Shown here: in pieces, positions 5,351-10,952 of the stretch | How positions within the stretch are numbered: the first letter of the stretch is position 1 | Layout: each line of letters starts with the position of its first letter | Source: CAYJLW01 sp964370965 | GTDB taxonomy: Bacteria; Actinomycetota; Acidimicrobiia; UBA2766 | Length of the DNA: 10,952 bases | Assembly (NCBI GenBank): GCA_964370965.1 | Contig: CAYJLW010000112.1 | Location: 1 to 10,952, forward strand | Reading direction: 5' to 3' | Notes under the pieces: model-generated | What the model was told of the DNA's origin: nothing | Databases searched by the model: none | What the model saw: the letters and a program-made list of their open reading frames with translations, nothing else | Program-made: the position numbers and the translations under genes

Positions 5351-8300
5351 ATGGGCGTGTCAGGGTCAGGGTCGGGGTCGTCTCGCAGGCGTCGTGCGCG
5401 GGCGACGGGTCGGGCGCTGCTGGCCGTAGCGGCGGCGGCAGCTCTCCACGCCGGCCTCCTGTCGCCGGTCGTTGTCCGGCATCTGGGCGGGAGCGGTGCC
5501 CCCGGTCGTCCTCCGAGGGCCCAGGTTCCCGTCGCCGTACGGGCGGCGATGCTGCTGGCCAAGATGGCCCTGCCTCCGGCCGGCGGTCGAGGCGCCGCCT
5601 CGCGTCCGGGCGTCGCCCCGGTGTTGCAGGTCCCGGCGCACGCCGCCTCCGCCTTCGGCGACGGTGTCGACGCCGGCCGCCTGCGGGCCGGGACCACGGT
5701 GCCCCAACACACCCGCGACGCCGCCGCCCGCATCGCCGTGGGCGCCGGTGACCTGGTGGAGAAGCGCACCACCCACTCCCAGGTGAACGTGATCGACGGC
5801 CGCGAGGTCGTGAGCACCTTCGCCGCCCCGGTCTTCCACCGCGACCCCGCGACCGGGGTGATGGCGCCGATCGACACGACCCTGGTGCCCGGACGGGGCG
5901 GTTGGGTGAACAGGGCGGCGGCGAGGCAGGCGGCGTTCCCCCGGCACATCCGGGACGGCGTCCGCGTGGAGGTCGGGCGCGGGTCGCTCACCATGAGGCC
6001 GTCCGACCGTGCGGGTTCGGGAGGAGAACCTGTCGTGGAGGGGTCCCAGGTCACCTACCCGGACGCCTTCGGCGGCGACGACCTCCGCTACCGCGTGCTC
6101 CGCAGCGGGGTGAAGGAGGAGATCGTCCTCGGCGCCGCCCCCCGGCGGGCCGCATGGGACTTCGACGTCGGGACCGAGGGCCTGGACCTCCGGTCGGGCC
6201 GGGACGGCGCGATCGACGTGACGGATCGGCGGGGCAAGGTCGTCGGGGTGATCCCGGCGCCGTCCATGAGCGACGCCGCCTCCCCGCCGGCGCACTCCAC
6301 CGACGTGCGCTACGAGGTCCGGCGGAGGGGGGAGCACCGCTGGCGGGTGCGTGTCGCGGCCGACCGGGGGTGGCTGTCGGACCCGTCCCGGAAGTGGCCC
6401 GTGACCGTGGACCCGGCGGTGTACTGGGGGAACGTGGGGCCGAGCGCCGACCTGTACGTGGGGACGTCCGGGACGGACACGTCCGGGTACCTGTCGGTGG
6501 GCTACTCGCGCTTCTGCCTCGTCATCTGCGTTCCCGCGGCAGCGTGGCGGACCTATCTGGCGTTCCCGACTCCTGTCCTGCCCGCGGGCACGGCGACCGC
6601 CTACGCGGAGCTCCAGACGGCCGGGACGACCAGCGGCGGGTACGCGGTCTGGGTCGCCGCCGGCCAGGTCACGGGCGGGACTTCGTCAGGTCGGATCGAC
6701 GGATCCCTCGTGTGGACCGCACAGGACACGCCCGACGAGATGGCCTGGAGCGAGATGGGAGGTGCAGACGGTGTCGGGGGCCTGTGGCAGATGAACGTGA
6801 CCGAGGCCGTCGCCCGCTGGGTCGGGGGGCGGGACCCGAACCTCGGGATCGTGCTCACGGCTGACGAGGTGTCGCCGGGCACGAGGTGGGCACGCCTGGA
6901 CTCCACGGAGTCGGGCTCCTTCCCGCCGCGGATCGTGGTGTACACGTCCGCCGAGCCGCCCGCACCGGCGAACGAGACCCCTGCCGACGCGGCCTCTGTC
7001 ACAGCGGAGCGCCCCATCCTCGGCGTGGGGGAGGTGACGGACCCGGACGGGGAGTCGGTGGCCGTCCAGTACGAGGTCTCGGAGTCCCCGACGTTCGCCA
7101 CCACGGCGGTGGAGTCCGCCTGGATGCTGAACGGTTGGCGCTGGCAGGTGCCCGACGGACGTCTGAAGCCCGGGACGACCTACTACTGGCGGGCGCGGGC
7201 CTGGGACGGGTGGGGCTCCGGGGCGGACACGAGGCCCTCGTCCACGTGGTCCTTCGTGTACGCGGCGTCTCCGAAGCTGGGTTTCGGCGAAGGCCGCAAC
7301 TGGGCGGTGTGGCGGCGCTCGCCGGGGTCCGGTCTGGACCTGGGTGTGAACGAGGGCAACGGCAACCTCGCCCTGGCGGTGGCGGGGCCCGTCTTCCGCA
7401 CCCGGGTGGGGGACGTGGGCGTGTCCTTCGCGTACAACTCCCTGGCGGTGGCCAACGGCTACGACTGGGGTCTCGGCCAGGGCTGGGTGCTGGGCGCGGG
7501 TTCCGTGCTGGACGGCACGTCGGTGCCGGTGCGCGCCCGCTTCACCGAGGACATGGTGACGGTGGAGCGGGCCGACGGGGGCACGCGGGAGTTCGCCCGC
7601 CGGTCCCTGAACGACTACTCCTCCGCGGACGGCGAGTCCGTGGTCGAGCGGGCGGCGTCGGGGGCGCTCACACTCTCGACGCAGCCGGGGAACCGCTACC
7701 ACTTCGACTCCTCCGGTCTGTTGACGGCGGCGGAGGTGACACCCGCGGGCCAGACGGGAGCGGCGCTGTCCTACAGCCTCGCGGGAGGCAAGCTCGCCAC
7801 CGTGACCGAGCTGAGCCCCTCGGGTACGCCGGGACGCCATCTCCGCTTCACGTACTCCGCCGCCACGGGGCGCCTCGCCTCGATCGAGATGCACCTCGAC
7901 GCCGCGAACCCGACGGCCGTCTCGAGGACCTGGACGCTCACCGGGGACGCGGCGAGCGGGGACCGCCTCGCCACGGTGAGCTCACCGGTCGGGCCCCTGG
8001 CGGGTTTCGCCTACGACACTGCCGGCCGCCTCGCGGAGGTGCGCGACGGCGCCCAGCAGGCGGCGGGCTGGACGGGCACGAGGGTCGAGTACGCGGTGCA
8101 GGGCCAGGCGGGGTGGGCCTTCGCGAAGAGGGTGTACGAGGCCCCGGCGTCGGCGACGGTGACCCCCTGGGTGTTCGCCTACACGTTCCCTTCGGGCCAG
8201 GTCGTGCCGTCGCAGACGACGGTGGAGGACCCGCGGTGTGCGGACACGTCCGTGCCCAGCCCCGGGTACTGCACGACGACGGTGACACTGGACTCCATGG

Positions 8301-10952
8301 GCCACGCCGTCGACGTCGTCACGCCCTCGGGGTACAACTACTGGTCGCAGTGGCTGCCCTGGCTCACGCCGCACCACCGGGCGGCGTACAACGACCGCGA
8401 CCAGGTCCTCTGGGAGCGTTCGGCCGCCGCGGACCAGGTGAGCTGGGCGAGCAGCGGCCTGCCCGACAAGTACTCCACGGTCTACGCCTACGACGAGCGT
8501 CGGGCGCCGTACCCGCTCGTGAGCGTTCTGGGCCCGGACGTCGGCAACGGCGAGCGCCACCTGAAGAGCGTCGGCTACGACCGTGGCACCGGTGGCGCCT
8601 GGCACGGCTTCCAGGCCCGCTACTGGAACAACACGAACCTGGCGGGTGTGCCCGCCCTCACGCGGTCCGACGCGGCGCCGGGCGGGGACTGGGGGACGGG
8701 GCCGCCCGCCCCGGGGGTGGACGCCGACGGGTTCTCGGCCCGCTGGGCCGGCTGGATGGAGCTCACGGCGCCCCAGTCGTCCACGTTCTGTGTCACGGCG
8801 GACGGTGGGGTGCGCCTCAGTGTGGACGGCTCCACGGTGGTCGACCAGTGGGCCGACGGGGCCATGAGCGCTTCGGGTACGGTGGCGACGGGCGCGGGGT
8901 CGCACCGGGTCGTGGTCGAGTACGAGGACGTCTCGGGGGCGGCGCGCCTCGACGTGCAGGTCTCCACCACGGGCGCGTGTGCGGCGGCGGCCCCGGCGTG
9001 GACGGCGGGGGTGACACCGGGCTGGGGCCTCCTCACGTCCACGGTCGACGCCGGGGGGACGGAGACCGTGACGGAGTACGCCGAGCCTGCCACGGCCCGG
9101 CCCACGGCCACGAAGGCCTACGCGCGGCCCTGGCCGGTGCTCTCGGCCGCGGGCGGCACCCTGGGGGCGACGTCGGGCTCGGACCCAGTGAACTTCGTGG
9201 CGCGTTCCCAGTGGCGTGACGGCGGGGCGGTCCACGTGCGGGTGGCGTTCCCGGAGGGCGCGCCGGACGCGGCGGCGACGACGGTGACGGCGGGGCCGAC
9301 GGCGGTGTTGGGCGCGTCCGCTTCGGCGGGCCCGACGGCTTCGGGTGGGGCGGTGACGCTCACGTATACGCGGGGCGGGACCGTGTCGTTGTCCTCAGTG
9401 GTGTGTGAGGGGGGGGCCACGGGGGGTTGTGCGCCTCGGACGACTCTGTTGGCGTCGGCGGGGGTCTGGGGGCCCGGCCAGACCCAGGATCTCACCTTGA
9501 GCCTGTGGCGGGACCCGGGCGACGCCTCCGGTCGCCGGTACTCTGTGACGGCCCAGGCCGGCGCCGCGGCGGTGTCTGCGTCGGTGGCGGACCTGGACCC
9601 GGAGTACGTGTCGGGGTCGGGTGTGTCGGGGGACTACCGGCCGTTGGGTGGCTCCGGTGCCGTGTCGCTCTTCGGCCCCGCCCCCACGTTCGCGGCGGGG
9701 GAGACGGTCACGTCCACGACGTCCTACGACTCGCTGGGGAGGGTGGCGGCGGCCACGGACCCGAACGGCAACGTCACGTCCCACACCTATGACGCCACGA
9801 ACGGATGGCCGGCCCGCACGCAGCGCCAGGCGCCGGGGTCGGCTGCCCAGACGGTGTCCGAGACCACCCTGTGGGACCTGAACGGGAACGCGTTGACGGC
9901 ACGGGCGGGTCAGGGGGTCGAGGCGCTGGAGACCCGCAGCGCCTTCGACGGCCGCGACAGGGTGACGTCGGCGACGGTGGAGAACGGCGCCACGGACCTC
10001 GTGGCCACGGTGGGCTACGACGCGAACGGCCAGGTGGCCTCGACCGTGCGGGTGACGAGCGCCGGTGTCGAGGAGACCCGGACGGCCTTCGACCGGCGGG
10101 GCCGCACGTCGGGCCGCACGGGCCCGGACCCTGACGGCGTCGGCGGCCCTCTGGTGGGGGCCCAGGAGAACTTCGCGTACGACGCCTTGGGGGCGGTGGT
10201 GGGTGTCTGGCGCCTGTTCGCCCCGGGTGTGAGCCGCCAGGTGTCGTGGTCCAGCTATGACCGGGACGGGCGTGTGGCCACGACGGCAGACGTCGGCGCG
10301 CACGCGGCGGGCGCGTCGGCGGTCTTCGGCTACGACGCGGCGGGGCGGCGTACGTACGCGCGTGACGTGTCGGGGCGGGAGTCGTGGTGGGGCTTCAACA
10401 CGGAGGGGAACCTCACGGCGCGGGGTCGTCCGTACGGGGACGCCCTGAGCGCCACGGAGTACTTCTCCTTTGACGCCCGGGGCCGCCAGGTGGGCTGGAG
10501 GGATGCCCGGGGGAAGTACTGGGGGCGGGCCTATGACCCCTTCGGGCGGGCGACGGAGGCCACGGACCCGGCGGGGGCGAGGACGGTGACCGCCTTTGAC
10601 GCGGCGGGGAACCCGGTGTCGGTGAGCGACCCGTTGGGGAACGTGACGTCGGCGTCGTTCGACGCCTTCGGGCGCGCGACGTCGGTGACGTACCCGGATC
10701 CGGACGGGGCGGGGGCGAAGGCCTCGCCGCGGGTGGCGACGGCCTACGACTCGGTGGGGCGGGTGACGTGGCGTACGGAGCCCTTCGACTCGGGCTCGGC
10801 GGCGGGGGCGCCGGCGACGACCTACGCGTATGACGGGGCGGGGCGTGTGGTGGGGGTGACGGGCCCGGACCCCGACGCTGGGGGCCCGAAGCGCCCCGGG
10901 CGGACGCTGAGCGCCTATGACGAGGCGGGGCGGCCCACGTCGGTGACGGTGT
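5351..10952 (+). CDS. Giant RHS/YD-repeat protein with DNRLRE, Fn3-like and PA14-like domains, partial (3' end off the right edge)
   Basis: One open frame of 1867 codons with no stop before the window ends. ATG 5351 has GGGAGG about 5 nt upstream; an in-frame GTG directly precedes it. Residues 12-21 are Arg-rich and 22-45 hydrophobic (ALLAVAAAAALHAGLL), an export signal or membrane anchor without a clear cleavage site. Residues about 146-360 carry the beta-rich region typical before DNRLRE (APIDTTLVP; VVGVIPAPSMSDA; KWPVTVDPAV). DNRLRE is at about 360-533 (ADLYVG, WRTYLAFPTPVLPAGT, RIVVYTS), and an Fn3-like domain at about 536-636 (GTTYYWRARAWDGWGS). The RHS shell begins at about 662 (VNEGNGNLAL) with an early YD unit FAYDTAGRLAEV at about 887. 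A PA14-like domain occupies about 1084-1205 (FQARYWNNTNLAG; FCVTADGGVRLSVDG; HRVVVEYEDVSG). After an Ig-like stretch, dense YD repeats fill 1459-1867. Architecture resembles WapA-type cell-surface toxins, so a C-terminal toxin beyond the edge is inferred, not seen. Codon choice drifts to G-ending codons toward the 3' end. Confidence 0.9.
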   Translation, partial: MGVSGSGSGSSRRRRARATGRALLAVAAAAALHAGLLSPVVVRHLGGSGAPGRPPRAQVPVAVRAAMLLAKMALPPAGGRGAASRPGVAPVLQVPAHAASAFGDGVDAGRLRAGTTVPQHTRDAAARIAVGAGDLVEKRTTHSQVNVIDGREVVSTFAAPVFHRDPATGVMAPIDTTLVPGRGGWVNRAAARQAAFPRHIRDGVRVEVGRGSLTMRPSDRAGSGGEPVVEGSQVTYPDAFGGDDLRYRVLRSGVKEEIVLGAAPRRAAWDFDVGTEGLDLRSGRDGAIDVTDRRGKVVGVIPAPSMSDAASPPAHSTDVRYEVRRRGEHRWRVRVAADRGWLSDPSRKWPVTVDPAVYWGNVGPSADLYVGTSGTDTSGYLSVGYSRFCLVICVPAAAWRTYLAFPTPVLPAGTATAYAELQTAGTTSGGYAVWVAAGQVTGGTSSGRIDGSLVWTAQDTPDEMAWSEMGGADGVGGLWQMNVTEAVARWVGGRDPNLGIVLTADEVSPGTRWARLDSTESGSFPPRIVVYTSAEPPAPANETPADAASVTAERPILGVGEVTDPDGESVAVQYEVSESPTFATTAVESAWMLNGWRWQVPDGRLKPGTTYYWRARAWDGWGSGADTRPSSTWSFVYAASPKLGFGEGRNWAVWRRSPGSGLDLGVNEGNGNLALAVAGPVFRTRVGDVGVSFAYNSLAVANGYDWGLGQGWVLGAGSVLDGTSVPVRARFTEDMVTVERADGGTREFARRSLNDYSSADGESVVERAASGALTLSTQPGNRYHFDSSGLLTAAEVTPAGQTGAALSYSLAGGKLATVTELSPSGTPGRHLRFTYSAATGRLASIEMHLDAANPTAVSRTWTLTGDAASGDRLATVSSPVGPLAGFAYDTAGRLAEVRDGAQQAAGWTGTRVEYAVQGQAGWAFAKRVYEAPASATVTPWVFAYTFPSGQVVPSQTTVEDPRCADTSVPSPGYCTTTVTLDSMGHAVDVVTPSGYNYWSQWLPWLTPHHRAAYNDRDQVLWERSAAADQVSWASSGLPDKYSTVYAYDERRAPYPLVSVLGPDVGNGERHLKSVGYDRGTGGAWHGFQARYWNNTNLAGVPALTRSDAAPGGDWGTGPPAPGVDADGFSARWAGWMELTAPQSSTFCVTADGGVRLSVDGSTVVDQWADGAMSASGTVATGAGSHRVVVEYEDVSGAARLDVQVSTTGACAAAAPAWTAGVTPGWGLLTSTVDAGGTETVTEYAEPATARPTATKAYARPWPVLSAAGGTLGATSGSDPVNFVARSQWRDGGAVHVRVAFPEGAPDAAATTVTAGPTAVLGASASAGPTASGGAVTLTYTRGGTVSLSSVVCEGGATGGCAPRTTLLASAGVWGPGQTQDLTLSLWRDPGDASGRRYSVTAQAGAAAVSASVADLDPEYVSGSGVSGDYRPLGGSGAVSLFGPAPTFAAGETVTSTTSYDSLGRVAAATDPNGNVTSHTYDATNGWPARTQRQAPGSAAQTVSETTLWDLNGNALTARAGQGVEALETRSAFDGRDRVTSATVENGATDLVATVGYDANGQVASTVRVTSAGVEETRTAFDRRGRTSGRTGPDPDGVGGPLVGAQENFAYDALGAVVGVWRLFAPGVSRQVSWSSYDRDGRVATTADVGAHAAGASAVFGYDAAGRRTYARDVSGRESWWGFNTEGNLTARGRPYGDALSATEYFSFDARGRQVGWRDARGKYWGRAYDPFGRATEATDPAGARTVTAFDAAGNPVSVSDPLGNVTSASFDAFGRATSVTYPDPDGAGAKASPRVATAYDSVGRVTWRTEPFDSGSAAGAPATTYAYDGAGRVVGVTGPDPDAGGPKRPGRTLSAYDEAGRPTSVTV
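9725..10952 (+). repeat. Block of degenerate YD (RHS) repeats
   Basis: Roughly 18-20 units with the core [YF]D-x2-G-[RN]-[VA] occur in 409 residues: for example YDSLGRVAAATDPNGN, YDRDGRVATTA, YDAAGRRTYAR, YDPFGRATEATDPAGA, FDAAGNPVSVSDPLGN, YDSVGRVTWRT, YDGAGRVVGVT and YDEAGRPTSVT. These units build the spiral beta-sheet shell of RHS proteins. The block continues past the right edge; no RHS-associated core motif or toxin tip has appeared yet. Confidence 0.85.

Noticed and set aside
5358..5380. Short GGGTCA/GGGTCG repeats at the start of the RHS gene
   Set aside because: These are just the codons of a Ser-Gly run at the N-terminus; too short and simple to call a regulatory array.
6886..9219. 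777-aa plus-strand frame overlapping the RHS gene
   Set aside because: It is a shifted shadow: Gly/Arg-rich, no recognisable domain, whereas the true frame shows DNRLRE, Fn3-like, PA14-like and YD motifs continuously.

Overview
The window is very GC-rich throughout. Start codons (GTG and ATG), codon choice, -10-like CTAnnnT elements and hairpins without U-tracts all fit a high-GC actinomycete (Actinomycetota). I cannot place it more precisely from sequence alone. No rRNA, tRNA, CRISPR array, insertion sequence or transposase was seen.

Layout. (1) 1-630, minus strand: the 5' part of a gene for a secreted protein with a Pro/Ala-rich tail; it runs off the left edge. (2) 836-1075, plus strand: a 79-aa single-pass membrane protein with a Met/Gln-rich tail. 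(3) 1235-4199, plus strand: a tightly coupled three-gene operon for an ABC exporter of the MacB/FtsX/DevC type, with two paralogous permeases of 376 aa each followed by a LolD/MacB-type ATPase; the stop and start codons overlap at both joints. (4) 4399-4941, plus strand: a PadR-family regulator, a plausible local controller of the exporter. (5) 4942-5350: a roughly 400-bp gap with no credible gene, holding a short tandem repeat, a hairpin, a well-formed -35/-10 promoter (TTGAAC-17-TAGGGT) and a hairpin at the predicted 5' end of the next mRNA. (6) 5351-10952, plus strand: the first 1867 codons of a giant surface or secreted RHS/YD-repeat protein, still open at the right edge. Its order is an N-terminal membrane/export segment, a beta-rich region that usually precedes DNRLRE, DNRLRE, an Fn3-like domain, the start of the RHS shell, an inserted PA14-like domain, an Ig-like stretch, and then dense YD repeats.

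The two edge genes have no stop codon inside the window, and gene 1-630 starts with GTG, so a simple start-to-stop ORF search misses both. Together they cover more than half of the window. The RHS protein resembles WapA-type and other Gram-positive polymorphic toxins; its variable C-terminal tip and any immunity gene would lie to the right of this window. The exporter and PadR form a self-contained export/regulation module whose substrate cannot be read from the sequence. Nothing links it functionally to the RHS gene beyond adjacency.
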